Assembly (NCBI GenBank): GCA_964628835.1
Contig: CAZVME010000075.1
Location: 1 to 16,098 of the forward strand
DNA: 16,098 nucleotides
Direction of reading: 5' to 3'
From: JAAGZL01 sp964628835
Lineage (GTDB): Bacteria > Pseudomonadota > Gammaproteobacteria > Chromatiales > Chromatiaceae
Shown here: positions 1 to 7,453 of the stretch, piece after piece
Numbering within the stretch: position 1 is the first letter of the stretch
Layout of the letters: every line of letters starts with the position of its first letter
Made by a program: the position numbers and the translations under genes
The notes under the pieces: model-generated
Told to the model about the DNA's origin: nothing
The model's database searches: none
What the model saw: the letters and a program-made list of their open reading frames with translations, nothing else

Positions 1-1158
1 CATGTAAATGTTGGTACGATCGGTCACGTAGATCATGGTAAGACCACGCTTACCGCGGCGCTGACCAAGGTTATGGCTGAAGCAATCGGTGGAGAGGTTA
101 AGGCCTTCGATCAGATTGATAATGCCCCAGAAGAGCGTGAGCGTGGTATTACCATCGCTACCGCCCATGTGGAGTATGAGTCAGAGGGTCGTCACTACGC
201 CCACGTAGACTGCCCGGGCCATGCTGACTATGTAAAGAACATGATCACTGGTGCTGCGCAGATGGACGGAGCCATTCTGGTTGTGTCTGCTGCTGACGGC
301 CCCATGCCTCAGACCCGCGAGCACATCCTGCTGTCGCGCCAGGTAGGCGTTCCGTACATTGTGGTGTACATGAACAAGGCCGACATGGTTGACGACGAGG
401 AGCTGCTGGAGCTGGTAGAGATGGAAGTGCGTGAGCTTCTGGACCAGTACGAGTTCCCAGGAGACGACACCCCGATTATCGCTGGATCTGCACTGAAGGC
501 GCTGGAAGGCGACACCAGTGAAATTGGCGTACCATCCGTGATCAAGCTGGTCGAGGCCATGGATAGCTACATTCCAGAGCCTGAGCGTGATATTGATCAG
601 GCCTTCCTGATGCCGATTGAAGATGTATTCTCCATCTCCGGTCGCGGCACCGTGGTAACCGGGCGTATAGAGCGTGGAGTTGTCAAGGTAGGCGAGGAAG
701 TAGAGATTGTAGGTATCAAGGACACAGTAACCACCACCTGTACTGGTGTTGAGATGTTCCGCAAGCTGCTGGATCAGGGCGAAGCCGGAGACAACGTTGG
801 TGTACTGCTGCGTGGTACCAAGCGCGAAGATGTTGAGCGTGGTCAGGTACTGGCCAAGCCTGGTAGTATCACCCCGCACACCCACTTTGAGGCTGAGGTG
901 TATGTGCTGAGCAAGGACGAAGGTGGACGTCATACCCCATTCTTCAATGGCTATCGTCCACAGTTTTATTTTCGTACCACTGACGTAACCGGAGCTTGCG
1001 ATCTGCCTGAGGGCGTAGAGATGGTAATGCCTGGTGACAACGTGAAGATGGTAGTTAAGCTGCATGCGCCGATCGCTATGGAAGATGGTCTGCGTTTTGC
1101 AATCCGTGAAGGTGGCCGTACTGTTGGCGCCGGCGTAGTTGCTAAGATTATCGAGTAA
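1..1158 (+). CDS. tuf: Elongation factor Tu (5' end outside window)
   Basis: EF-Tu is the GTPase that delivers aminoacyl-tRNA to the ribosomal A site in the cytoplasm. The reading frame is open from base 1, so the true start lies upstream; by alignment to E. coli EF-Tu from memory, about 11 N-terminal residues are missing. The P-loop GHVDHGKT lies at about bases 22-45, followed by the switch II motif DCPGHADYVKNM, the guanine-specificity motif NKAD (E. coli has NKCD) and the GSALKALEG segment. Domains 2 and 3 are complete and end in VVAKIIE. The first in-frame ATG, at 73, is inside the G domain and is not the start. The stop lies only 6 nt before rpsJ, so the gene is probably co-transcribed with the S10 cluster. 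Which tuf copy it is (tufA or tufB) cannot be told without upstream sequence. Confidence 0.98.
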   Translation, partial: HVNVGTIGHVDHGKTTLTAALTKVMAEAIGGEVKAFDQIDNAPEERERGITIATAHVEYESEGRHYAHVDCPGHADYVKNMITGAAQMDGAILVVSAADGPMPQTREHILLSRQVGVPYIVVYMNKADMVDDEELLELVEMEVRELLDQYEFPGDDTPIIAGSALKALEGDTSEIGVPSVIKLVEAMDSYIPEPERDIDQAFLMPIEDVFSISGRGTVVTGRIERGVVKVGEEVEIVGIKDTVTTTCTGVEMFRKLLDQGEAGDNVGVLLRGTKREDVERGQVLAKPGSITPHTHFEAEVYVLSKDEGGRHTPFFNGYRPQFYFRTTDVTGACDLPEGVEMVMPGDNVKMVVKLHAPIAMEDGLRFAIREGGRTVGAGVVAKIIE

Positions 1159-1164
1159 TTTAAT

Positions 1165-1476
1165 ATGGGCAACCAGAGAATTCGTATTCGACTGAAGGCT
1201 TTCGATCATAGACTGATCGACCAGTCTGCACGCGAGATAGTGGAAACCGCCAAGCGCACCGGCGCTCAGGTACGTGGCCCTATTCCGCTTCCGACCAGAA
1301 AAGAGCGGTTTACTGTGCTGATTTCTCCGCACGTAAACAAAGACGCCCGTGATCAGTACGAAATTCGTACGCACAAGCGCATCATGGATATTATCGATCC
1401 GACTGACAAGACGGTAGATGCCCTGATGAAGCTGGATCTTGCGGCCGGTGTCGATGTTCAGATCAAGCTGAACTGA
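1165..1476 (+). CDS. rpsJ: 30S ribosomal protein S10
   Basis: S10 is a small-subunit head protein that also acts as NusE in transcription antitermination. The 103 residues equal the E. coli length, and the sequence is nearly identical across KAFDHRLIDQ, the ETAKRTGAQVRGPIPLPTR loop and ISPHVNKDARDQYEIRTH. The start at 1165 is set by homology (MGNQRIRIRLK). The Shine-Dalgarno signal is weak, a GAG inside the last tuf codons about 9 nt upstream, which suggests translational coupling to tuf. In E. coli this gene heads its own operon behind a leader of more than 150 nt used for L4 feedback. Only 6 nt separate it from tuf here, so that arrangement is absent. Confidence 0.98.
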   Translation: MGNQRIRIRLKAFDHRLIDQSAREIVETAKRTGAQVRGPIPLPTRKERFTVLISPHVNKDARDQYEIRTHKRIMDIIDPTDKTVDALMKLDLAAGVDVQIKLN

Positions 1477-1487
1477 GGTTAAGAGCA

Positions 1488-2138
1488 ATGGCTATAGGAA
1501 TAGTAGGACGTAAAGTGGGTATGACCCGCGTCTTCACCGAAGCCGGAACATCAGTTCCAGTTACGGTGATCGAAGCTGAACCAAACAAGGTTACTCAGCG
1601 GCGTACCACTGAAAACGACGGATGCAGCGCCTTCCAGGTTACAACTGGTAGTCGTAAGGCATCTCGCGTGAGCAAGGCAGAGGCTGGGCATTATGCCAAA
1701 GCTGGTGTTGAAGCTGGTCGTGGTCTGTGGGAGTTCAGCCTGGATGCTGGTGAGGGCGAGGATATCGCCACTGGCAATGAGATCAAGGTAGATGTGTTTG
1801 AGGAAGGCCAGATTGTTGATGTCTGTGGTATCAGCAAGGGTAAAGGCTTTCAGGGTGGTGTGAAGAGACACAACTTTCACATGCAGGATGCGACTCATGG
1901 TAACTCCATCTCGCACCGAGCACCTGGCTCGATCGGCCAGTGCCAGACCCCGGGACGCGTTTTCAAGGGTAAGAAAATGGCTGGCCACATGGGTAGCGAG
2001 CAGGTTACCACTCAAAATCTACAAGTGGTCAGGGTGGATGTAGAGCGCAACTTATTGTTGATTAAAGGCGCTGTCCCTGGGTCAAATGGTGGTGATGTCA
2101 TAGTCACTCCAGCCGTTAAGATGTTGAATAAGGGGTAA
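1488..2138 (+). CDS. rplC: 50S ribosomal protein L3
   Basis: L3 is an early-assembly large-subunit protein whose long loop reaches the peptidyl-transferase centre. At 216 residues it is slightly longer than E. coli L3 (209), the additions lying around residues 85-105 and at the C-terminus. Hallmarks are GRKVGMTRVF near the N-terminus, KAGVEAGRGLWEF, the tip region QDATHGNSISHR, and GQCQTPGRVFKGKKMAGHMG. The second Gln of GQCQ (residue 153) matches E. coli Gln150, the site methylated by PrmB, so methylation is likely but inferred. A GAGG sits 9 nt before the ATG, overlapping the rpsJ stop. Confidence 0.98.
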   Translation: MAIGIVGRKVGMTRVFTEAGTSVPVTVIEAEPNKVTQRRTTENDGCSAFQVTTGSRKASRVSKAEAGHYAKAGVEAGRGLWEFSLDAGEGEDIATGNEIKVDVFEEGQIVDVCGISKGKGFQGGVKRHNFHMQDATHGNSISHRAPGSIGQCQTPGRVFKGKKMAGHMGSEQVTTQNLQVVRVDVERNLLLIKGAVPGSNGGDVIVTPAVKMLNKG

Positions 2139-2143
2139 TAGAT

Positions 2144-2761
2144 ATGGACCTCAAGGCAAAAGCAGGCAGCTCAGGCAGAGGCAAGACCCTTAAGGTCTCT
2201 GATGCCGTATTCGCTGCAGATTATAACGAGGCCCTGATTCACCAGGTAGTCACCGCCTATATGGCTGGCTCGCGTTCTGGAACCAAGGCAAATAAGAGTC
2301 GCGCAGATGTAGCTGGTGGTGGTGCCAAGCCCTTTCGTCAGAAAGGTATGGGTCGTGCCCGTGCTGGTACCAACAGCAGCCCGATCTGGCGTTCTGGTGG
2401 TGTAACCTTCGCAGCCAGGCCGCGGAGCTATGAGCAGAAAGTAAATCGCAAGATGTATCGTGGAGCCCTGCGTTCCATACTTTCTGAGCTGGTGCGTCAG
2501 GAGCGTCTGATTCCTGTGGCAAGGTTTGAAGTAGAAGCTCCAAAAACCAAGGAATTGGTAGGTATTCTAGAAAAACTTGAAGTGAACGAAGTGCTGATAG
2601 TTACCGTGGATCCAGACGAGAATCTGTATCTGGCTTCACGCAACCTGCACAAAGTATTTGTCTGCGATGTGAACGAAGTAGATCCTGCCAGTCTGGTTGG
2701 GTTTGATAAGGTTTTGATTACTGCCGATGCGGTAGCAAAACTTGAGGAGCGTCTGGCATGA
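2144..2761 (+). CDS. rplD: 50S ribosomal protein L4
   Basis: L4 lines the polypeptide exit tunnel with a long loop and in E. coli represses the S10 operon by binding the rpsJ leader. The 205 residues include the basic tunnel loop KPFRQKGMGRARAGT (about residues 64-78) and the signature SPIWRSGGVTFAARPRSYEQKV after it. The C-terminal NLHKVFVCDVNEVDPASLVGFDK segment matches the family globular domain. The N-terminus carries a short Gly/Ser-rich insertion (KAGSSGRGK) that makes it about 4 residues longer than E. coli L4. AGGGG lies 8 nt upstream of the ATG. The last 4 nt overlap rplW. No S10 leader exists upstream here, so its regulatory role may be lost or moved. Confidence 0.98.
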   Translation: MDLKAKAGSSGRGKTLKVSDAVFAADYNEALIHQVVTAYMAGSRSGTKANKSRADVAGGGAKPFRQKGMGRARAGTNSSPIWRSGGVTFAARPRSYEQKVNRKMYRGALRSILSELVRQERLIPVARFEVEAPKTKELVGILEKLEVNEVLIVTVDPDENLYLASRNLHKVFVCDVNEVDPASLVGFDKVLITADAVAKLEERLA

Positions 2762-3051
2762 ACAAAGAGAGACTGATGCAGACCCTGCGCAGCCCGGTGG
2801 TCTCAGAGAAGAGTACTATTGCCGCTGATGTGAACAGGCAATTTGTATTTGAAGTTGCCCCAGACTCAACCAAACCGGAGATCCGCAAGGCAGTGGAGAT
2901 GATGTTTGACGTGAAAGTGGAAAACGTTCGCGTTGTGAATATCAAGGGCAAATTAAAACGTTCAGGTCAGAGACTCGGCCGTCGTAACGGTATACGCAAA
3001 GCGTATGTGCGTCTGGCGCCTGGAAATGACATCGATTTTGGCGGCGCTTAA
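2758..3051 (+). CDS. rplW: 50S ribosomal protein L23
   Basis: L23 sits at the tunnel exit and docks trigger factor and SRP. The protein has 97 residues (E. coli 100). It shows the N-terminal LRSPVVSEKSTIAAD motif, then FEVAPDSTKPEIRKAVEMMFDVKVENVRVVN and the basic loop KRSGQRLGRRNGIRKAYV. The start codon overlaps the rplD stop as ATGA, typical of translational coupling. A strong GAGGAG lies 8 nt upstream, inside rplD. A 37-nt gap follows before rplB. Confidence 0.98.
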   Translation: MNKERLMQTLRSPVVSEKSTIAADVNRQFVFEVAPDSTKPEIRKAVEMMFDVKVENVRVVNIKGKLKRSGQRLGRRNGIRKAYVRLAPGNDIDFGGA

Positions 3052-3088
3052 GCGCAACTGCCTAAAGCACTAAATCGGAAGCACTAAC

Positions 3089-3916
3089 ATGGCTATTGTT
3101 AAAACAAAACCAACTTCGCCGGGACGCCGGTTTGTAGTCAAGGTTGTAAACCCTGATCTGCATAAAGGTTCACCGTATGAGCCTCTGGTTGCAAAGAAGA
3201 ATAAGTCTGGCGGACGTAACAACGCTGGCTGTATTACAACCAGGCATCGTGGTGGCGGCCACAAGCAGCGCTATCGTATTGTTGATTTCAAGCGCAACAA
3301 GGACGGAATCGAAGGTGTTGTTGAGCGTCTGGAGTATGATCCCAATCGTACCGCCAACATTGCGTTGATCAAGTACGCGGACGGAGAGCGTCGTTACATA
3401 ATTGCGCCTAAAGGTCTGCGTGCCGGTGACAGTGTAATGTCTGGTGAAGAAGCGCCGTTCAGCGTGGGTAACTGCATGCCGATGCGCAATATTCCGCTGG
3501 GTAGCACTATCCACTGTGTAGAGATGAAGCTAGGCAAGGGTGCGCAGATTGCACGTTCTGCCGGATCATCAGCTCAGCTAGTTGCACGTGAGGGTGAATA
3601 TGCTACTCTACGCCTCCGCTCCGGCGAGATGCGCAAGTTGAGAAGCGAATGCCGTGCTGTAGTCGGTGAAGTGGGTAATTCAGAGCACGGTCTACGCAAG
3701 CTAGGTAAGGCTGGAGCCACCCGCTGGCGTGGTGTGCGTCCCACTGTCCGTGGTGTTGCAATGAACCCGGTAGATCATCCGCATGGTGGTGGTGAAGGCC
3801 GCACCTCTGGTGGTCGTCACCCGGTATCGCCATGGGGTGTTCCCACCAAGGGATACAAGACGCGTACTAACAAACTTACAAACAAGATGATTGTGCGTCA
3901 TCGCAATCACAAGTAA
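3089..3916 (+). CDS. rplB: 50S ribosomal protein L2
   Basis: L2 is essential for subunit association and peptidyl-transferase centre assembly. The 275 residues compare with 273 in E. coli. The RNA-binding core includes GRNNAGCITTRHRGGGHKQRYR near residues 44-65, and the C-terminal signature MNPVDHPHGGGEGR starts at residue 225. His230 corresponds to the conserved E. coli His229 linked to peptidyl-transferase function. The C-terminus ends in the usual basic run (RTNKLTNKMIVRHRNHK). The ribosome-binding site is modest (GGAAG about 7 nt upstream), after a 37-nt spacer from rplW in which I see no convincing promoter. Confidence 0.98.
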   Translation: MAIVKTKPTSPGRRFVVKVVNPDLHKGSPYEPLVAKKNKSGGRNNAGCITTRHRGGGHKQRYRIVDFKRNKDGIEGVVERLEYDPNRTANIALIKYADGERRYIIAPKGLRAGDSVMSGEEAPFSVGNCMPMRNIPLGSTIHCVEMKLGKGAQIARSAGSSAQLVAREGEYATLRLRSGEMRKLRSECRAVVGEVGNSEHGLRKLGKAGATRWRGVRPTVRGVAMNPVDHPHGGGEGRTSGGRHPVSPWGVPTKGYKTRTNKLTNKMIVRHRNHK

Positions 3917-3937
3917 TCAGAGCTGAGGTAAGCTAAA

Positions 3938-4207
3938 GTGCCACGTTCAATTAAAAAAGGACCGTTCGTTGATCTTCATCTGATGAAGAAGGTTGAAGAA
4001 GCGGCAGCTAGTAAAAGTAAGCGCCCTATTAAAACCTGGTCACGCCGTTCCATGGTGCTGCCGGATATGGTCGGTTTGACCATGGCTGTTTATAACGGAC
4101 GCCAGCATGTGCCTGTTCTGATAACAGAGAACATGGTTGGCCATAAACTTGGCGAGTTTGCATTGACCAGAACTTTTCGTGGTCATGCAGCCGACAAGAA
4201 ATCCTAA
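3938..4207 (+). CDS. rpsS: 30S ribosomal protein S19 (GTG start)
   Basis: S19 forms a complex with S13 in the head of the small subunit near the A-site tRNA. The 89 residues begin MPRSIKKGPFVDLHLMKKV and contain KTWSRRSMVLPDMVGLT and NGRQHVPV, then GHKLGEFALTRTFRGHAADKKS, all diagnostic. The initiator is GTG: no ATG fits the conserved N-terminus, and GAGGT stands 8 nt upstream of the GTG. The protein ends at ADKKS, about 3 residues short of the E. coli basic tail. It lies 21 nt after rplB and 15 nt before rplV. Confidence 0.98.
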   Translation: MPRSIKKGPFVDLHLMKKVEEAAASKSKRPIKTWSRRSMVLPDMVGLTMAVYNGRQHVPVLITENMVGHKLGEFALTRTFRGHAADKKS

Positions 4208-4222
4208 TAATCGGGGTGAGCA

Positions 4223-4555
4223 ATGCAGGCACTAGCTAAATTACGCCACGCACGCCTATCGGCTCAAAAGGGTCGTTTGGTTGCTGATCAGATCAGGGGG
4301 CTGCCAGTAGAGCAGGCGCTGAATATTCTGGTCTTCAGCAACAAGAAGGGCGCGGCACTTATGAAAAAGGTGTTGGATTCCGCTATCGCAAATGCGGAGA
4401 ACAACGAAGGGGCGGACATCGATGAGCTGCGGGTATCCACAGTTTGCGTTGATGAAGGACCTACAATGAAGCGGATACGTGCGCGCGCCAAAGGCCGCGC
4501 AGCTCGAATTCTCAAGCGCACCAGTCACATCACTGTGACTGTGGCAGATAAGTAA
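4223..4555 (+). CDS. rplV: 50S ribosomal protein L22
   Basis: L22 lines the exit tunnel with a beta-hairpin at the macrolide constriction. The 110 residues equal the E. coli length. Conserved parts are HARLSAQKGRLVADQIRG, then KKVLDSAIANAENNEGADIDELRV, and the hairpin region DEGPTMKRIRARAKGRAARILKRTSHITV. The hairpin is intact, with no deletion of the kind known from macrolide-resistant mutants. GGGGTGAG directly precedes the ATG. The next gene, rpsC, starts 16 nt downstream. Confidence 0.98.
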   Translation: MQALAKLRHARLSAQKGRLVADQIRGLPVEQALNILVFSNKKGAALMKKVLDSAIANAENNEGADIDELRVSTVCVDEGPTMKRIRARAKGRAARILKRTSHITVTVADK

Positions 4556-4571
4556 GGCAAGAGAGGCCATT

Positions 4572-5255
4572 ATGGGGCAGAAAGTACATCCAATCGGCAT
4601 ACGTCTTGGCATCGTCAAAGACTGGACCTCCAAGTGGTATGCGGACTCCAAAGATTTCGCAAACCTGCTGAACAATGATCTTGAGGTTCGCGATTATCTG
4701 AAGAAGCGCCTATCCCAGGCTTCTGTGAGCCGGATTCAGATTGACCGTCCAGCAAACAATGCGCACATTACTATCCACACCGCTCGTCCGGGGCTGGTGA
4801 TTGGAAAGAAAGGTGAGGATATCGACACCCTGCGCAGGGACATCTCAAGCCGTATGGGAATACCGGTCCACCTGAGTGTGGAGGAGATTCGCAAGCCGGA
4901 GCTGGATGCGCAGTTGGTAGCTGAAGGCATTACTCAGCAGCTAGAGCGTCGTATCATGTTCCGCCGCGCTATGAAGCGTGCAGTTCAGAACGCCATGCGT
5001 CTGGGTGCTGGTGGAGTCAAGGTGCACATGGCAGGCCGTTTGAACGGTGCAGAGATTGCCCGTAGCGAGTGGTATCGTGAAGGTCGTGTTCCACTGCATA
5101 CCCTGCGCGCAGATATCGATTACGGATTTGCTGAAGCCAACACCACCTACGGTATTATTGGCGTCAAGGTTTGGATATTTAAGGGTGAGGTTTTTGATGA
5201 TGGCAGGCAGGAAGCTGCTACGCCTAAAAAGAAATCATCCGGGAAGAGGGGCTAG
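4572..5255 (+). CDS. rpsC: 30S ribosomal protein S3
   Basis: S3 is a small-subunit head protein at the mRNA entry channel with helicase-like action together with S4 and S5. It has 227 residues (E. coli 233). The N-terminus MGQKVHPIGIRLGIVKDW is canonical. A type II KH domain is marked by GLVIGKKGEDI near residues 75-85. The C-terminal domain carries ARSEWYREGRVPLHTLRADIDYG and GVKVWIFKGE, followed by a short lysine-rich tail. The entry-site basic cluster RRIMFRRAMKRAVQNAMR is present. GAGAGG lies 5 nt before the ATG. Only 3 nt separate its stop from rplP. Confidence 0.98.
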   Translation: MGQKVHPIGIRLGIVKDWTSKWYADSKDFANLLNNDLEVRDYLKKRLSQASVSRIQIDRPANNAHITIHTARPGLVIGKKGEDIDTLRRDISSRMGIPVHLSVEEIRKPELDAQLVAEGITQQLERRIMFRRAMKRAVQNAMRLGAGGVKVHMAGRLNGAEIARSEWYREGRVPLHTLRADIDYGFAEANTTYGIIGVKVWIFKGEVFDDGRQEAATPKKKSSGKRG

Positions 5256-5258
5256 GTA

Positions 5259-5672
5259 ATGTTACAGCCTAAACGTACAAAATTTCGTAAGCAGTTCAAG
5301 GGGCGCAATCGTGGTTTGGCCGTTACCGGCAGCTCCGTCAGTTTTGGCGAGTTTGGACTGAAGTCCGCAGAACGTGGACGCATGACAGCAAGGCAGATTG
5401 AGTCCGCCAGACGTACAATTACCCGTCGGGTAAAGCGTGGTGGCAAGCTCTGGATTCGAGTATTTCCAGACAAGCCTATTACCAAAAAGCCACTGGAAGT
5501 CAGGCAGGGTAAAGGTAAGGGTAACGTGGAGTACTGGGTGGCGCAGATTCAACCAGGACGCATGTTGTATGAAATTGAAGGTGTCACAGAAGAACTGGCG
5601 CGTGAGGCATTTAAATTGGCTTCAGCCAAGCTGCCGTTCAAGACCATCTTCACTAAACGGACGGTGATGTGA
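5259..5672 (+). CDS. rplP: 50S ribosomal protein L16
   Basis: L16 helps position A-site tRNA and organises the peptidyl-transferase region late in assembly. The 137 residues (E. coli 136) begin MLQPKRTKFRKQFKGRNRG and include RVFPDKPITKKPLEVRQGKGKGNVEYWV and the C-terminal ELAREAFKLASAKLP. Arg82 in PLEVRQGKG corresponds to E. coli Arg81, the hydroxylation target of the oxygenase YcfD/RoxA; modification in this organism is only inferred. GAGGGG overlaps the end of rpsC. The stop TGA shares its final A with the rpmC start. Confidence 0.98.
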   Translation: MLQPKRTKFRKQFKGRNRGLAVTGSSVSFGEFGLKSAERGRMTARQIESARRTITRRVKRGGKLWIRVFPDKPITKKPLEVRQGKGKGNVEYWVAQIQPGRMLYEIEGVTEELAREAFKLASAKLPFKTIFTKRTVM

Positions 5673-5872
5673 TGAAGGCAAGCGAACTTAGAGATAAGAA
5701 CCTGGCCGAGTTGGAAGAGATTCTACTGGAGCTGCGCCAGGAGCAGTTTAACCTGCGTATGCAGCAGGGTATCGGCCAACTTTCTCGCCCGTCAGAGATG
5801 ACGCAGGCACGAAAAAATGTTGCACGCGTTAAGACCATTATGAATGAGCAGAAAGCAGGTGAGGCATCATGA
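5672..5872 (+). CDS. rpmC: 50S ribosomal protein L29
   Basis: L29 is a small helical hairpin protein next to L23 at the tunnel exit. The frame is also open from a GTG at 5669, but ATG at 5672 gives the conserved N-terminus MKASELRDKNLAELE and 66 residues (E. coli 63). The second helix carries REQFNLRMQ and NVARVKTIMNE. The ATG shares one base with the rplP stop (TGATG), implying termination-reinitiation coupling. No strong ribosome-binding site of its own is visible. It overlaps rpsQ by 4 nt. Confidence 0.96.
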   Translation: MKASELRDKNLAELEEILLELRQEQFNLRMQQGIGQLSRPSEMTQARKNVARVKTIMNEQKAGEAS

Positions 5873-6129
5873 GTGAGCAGCAGGAGACAAATCGTGTGCT
5901 CCAGGGTCGCGTTATTAGCGACAAAATGGATAAGACCGTTACTGTGCTGGTCGAGAGAAAGGTAAAGCACCCTCTCTACGGAAAGTTTATTCGTCGCTCT
6001 ACCAAGGTGCATGCTCACGATGAGACAAACGAGTGCGGTATCGGAGATACGGTAATGGTTGAGCAATGCAGGCCGCTGTCAAAGAGTAAGACATGGCGTC
6101 TGGTCAAGGTTGTTAACAAGGCTGTTTAA
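5869..6129 (+). CDS. rpsQ: 30S ribosomal protein S17
   Basis: S17 is a primary 16S rRNA-binding OB-fold protein. The 86 residues (E. coli 84) show LQGRVISDKMDKTVTVLVERKVKHPLYGKFIRRSTKV and HDETNECGIGDTVMVEQCRPLSKSKTWRLV in shorter matching blocks, the full family pattern. Start and rpmC stop overlap as ATGA, with AGGTGAGG inside rpmC as the ribosome-binding site. This is the last gene of the classical S10 set. A 57-nt gap follows, the first sizeable one after the rplW-rplB spacer, and marks the boundary to the spc set. Confidence 0.98.
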   Translation: MSEQQETNRVLQGRVISDKMDKTVTVLVERKVKHPLYGKFIRRSTKVHAHDETNECGIGDTVMVEQCRPLSKSKTWRLVKVVNKAV

Positions 6130-6168
6130 GTCAGCAGCAATCTTGAAGTTGTTCGTACTGAAAGAATT

Positions 6169-6174
6169 TATAAT
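6169..6174 (+). promoter_or_regulatory. Candidate -10 element between rpsQ and rplN
   Basis: A perfect TATAAT lies in the 57-nt rpsQ-rplN gap, where E. coli separates its S10 and spc operons. The best upstream hexamer is TTGAAG at 6143-6148, but the spacer is 20 nt, longer than the usual 16-18. There is no extended -10 TG. A start about 7 nt downstream would leave only about 6 nt before the rplN ATG and would cut off its ribosome-binding site. It may therefore be a chance AT-rich match. Confidence 0.25.
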
Positions 6175-6186
6175 TGGGAAAGACCA

Positions 6187-6555
6187 ATGATCCAGATGCA
6201 GACAAACCTGAACGTAGCCGATAACAGCGGCGCTAAAAGAGTTCAGTGCATTAAAGTACTGGGCGGTTCGCACCGTCGTTACGCCGGAATAGGTGACATT
6301 ATCAAGGTCAGTGTGAAAGATGCTATTCCTCGCGGTAAGGTTAAGAAAGGCGAAATCTACAACGCGGTTGTGGTGCGCACGACCAATGGTATTCGCCGTC
6401 CAGACGGGTCCAAGATCCGGTTTGATGGAAATGCCGCCGTATTGTTAAATCAGCAGCTGCAGCCCATCGGAACACGTATCTTTGGTCCGGTTACCCGCGA
6501 GCTGCGCAGCGAGCGCTTTATGAAAATCATATCGCTTGCACCGGAAGTACTGTAA
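6187..6555 (+). CDS. rplN: 50S ribosomal protein L14
   Basis: L14 contacts L19 and 16S helix 14 at the subunit interface and is the binding site of the silencing factor RsfS. The protein has 122 residues, close to the standard length. It starts MIQMQTNLNVADNSGAKRVQ and contains RRYAGIGDIIKVSVKDA, then RPDGSKIRFDGNAAVLLN and GTRIFGPVTRELR. GGGAAAG lies just upstream as a moderate ribosome-binding site. First gene of the spc set, after a 57-nt spacer. Confidence 0.98.
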   Translation: MIQMQTNLNVADNSGAKRVQCIKVLGGSHRRYAGIGDIIKVSVKDAIPRGKVKKGEIYNAVVVRTTNGIRRPDGSKIRFDGNAAVLLNQQLQPIGTRIFGPVTRELRSERFMKIISLAPEVL

Positions 6556-6565
6556 GGGGTTTACC

Positions 6566-6889
6566 ATGGCAATGCGGAAGATTAAGAAAGGCGACCAGGT
6601 AATAGTCCTGGCCGGTAAAGATAAGGGTAAGCAGGGTAACATCCTGCGTGTTGTTGGCGACGAGAAGGTGGTGGTCGAGAACATCAACTTGGTGAAGAAA
6701 CACTCCAAGGGTAATCCCATGAAGGGCGAGCAGGGTGGAATTGTGGACAAAGAGATGCCATTGGCTATCTCTAATGTGGCAATTGTAAACCCGGTATCAG
6801 GCAAAGCTGATCGCGTCGGGTTCAAAATTCTTGAAGATGGTCGTAAAGTACGCGTCTTCAAGTCCGATGGCGAAGTTGTGGACGTTTAA
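6566..6889 (+). CDS. rplX: 50S ribosomal protein L24
   Basis: L24 is one of two assembly-initiator proteins of the 50S subunit. I chose ATG 6566, giving MAMRKIKKGDQVIVLAGKDKG and 107 residues (E. coli 104). AAGGGG ends 6 nt upstream of this codon, overlapping the rplN stop. An in-frame ATG at 6536 lies inside rplN and adds non-homologous residues, and ATG 6572 is too far from the Shine-Dalgarno sequence. The KOW motif spans about residues 7-35 (GDQVIVLAGKDKGKQGNI). VVENINLVKKH, PLAISNVAIVNPV and KADRVGFKI follow as expected. Confidence 0.97.
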   Translation: MAMRKIKKGDQVIVLAGKDKGKQGNILRVVGDEKVVVENINLVKKHSKGNPMKGEQGGIVDKEMPLAISNVAIVNPVSGKADRVGFKILEDGRKVRVFKSDGEVVDV

Positions 6890-6902
6890 GGCAGATATTG
6901 AG

Positions 6903-7442
6903 ATGTCAAGATTACAAGAACTCTACCGTGATGAGATTACGGGCCAGCTGAAAGAGAAATTTGGTTTTAAGAGCGTTATGGAAGTCCCGCGCATCACCAA
7001 AATCACTCTGAATATGGGTGTCGGTGAAGCGGTGGCTGACAAGAAGGTGATGGAGCATGCAGTTGGCGACATGGAGAAGATCGCTGGACAGAAGGTCATG
7101 GTCAATATGGCCCGTAAATCTGTTGCCGGCTTCAAGATTCGTGATGGATGGCCAGTGGGTTGCAGTGTAACTCTGCGCCGTGAACGTATGTACGAGTTCC
7201 TGGATCGCCTGATCAACATCTCCATCCCGCGTATCCGCGATTTTCGTGGCATGAGCGCCAAATCCTTCGACGGACGTGGTAACTACAGCATGGGTGTTAA
7301 GGAACAGATTATGTTCCCCGAGATCGATTACGACAAGATCGATACCATCCGCGGTATGGATATCACCATCACCACTACTGCTAAGACAGATGAAGAGGGG
7401 CGCGCACTGTTAGGAGCGTTCCGTTTCCCATTTAAGAACTGA
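6903..7442 (+). CDS. rplE: 50S ribosomal protein L5
   Basis: L5 binds 5S rRNA in the central protuberance and contacts P-site tRNA. ATG 6903 gives 179 residues, the E. coli length, starting MSRLQELYRDEITGQL; the frame is open further upstream but that part overlaps rplX and has no homology. Conserved segments are VPRITKITLNMGVGEA, then ARKSVAGFKIRDGWPVGC, RIRDFRGMSAKSFDGRGNYSMG, and EIDYDKIDTIRGMDITITTTA. The ribosome-binding site is weak (AAGG about 11 nt away). In E. coli S8 represses translation at this very start; I could not identify an S8-binding helix here by eye. Confidence 0.98.
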   Translation: MSRLQELYRDEITGQLKEKFGFKSVMEVPRITKITLNMGVGEAVADKKVMEHAVGDMEKIAGQKVMVNMARKSVAGFKIRDGWPVGCSVTLRRERMYEFLDRLINISIPRIRDFRGMSAKSFDGRGNYSMGVKEQIMFPEIDYDKIDTIRGMDITITTTAKTDEEGRALLGAFRFPFKN

Positions 7443-7453
7443 GTAGATCAGCT

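Noticed and set aside
181..1488. 435-codon open frame on the minus strand opposite tuf and rpsJ
   Set aside because: It lies fully antisense to two highly conserved genes, has no recognisable domain, and long antisense frames are expected from the strong codon bias of r-protein genes.
5653..6066. 137-codon minus-strand frame opposite rpmC and rpsQ
   Set aside because: Overlaps two overlapping, well-supported genes on the other strand; sequence is low in motif content.
6831..6902. Upstream extension of rplE to an ATG at 6831
   Set aside because: The extra 24 codons lie inside rplX in another frame and have no homology; ATG 6903 gives the exact family length of 179.
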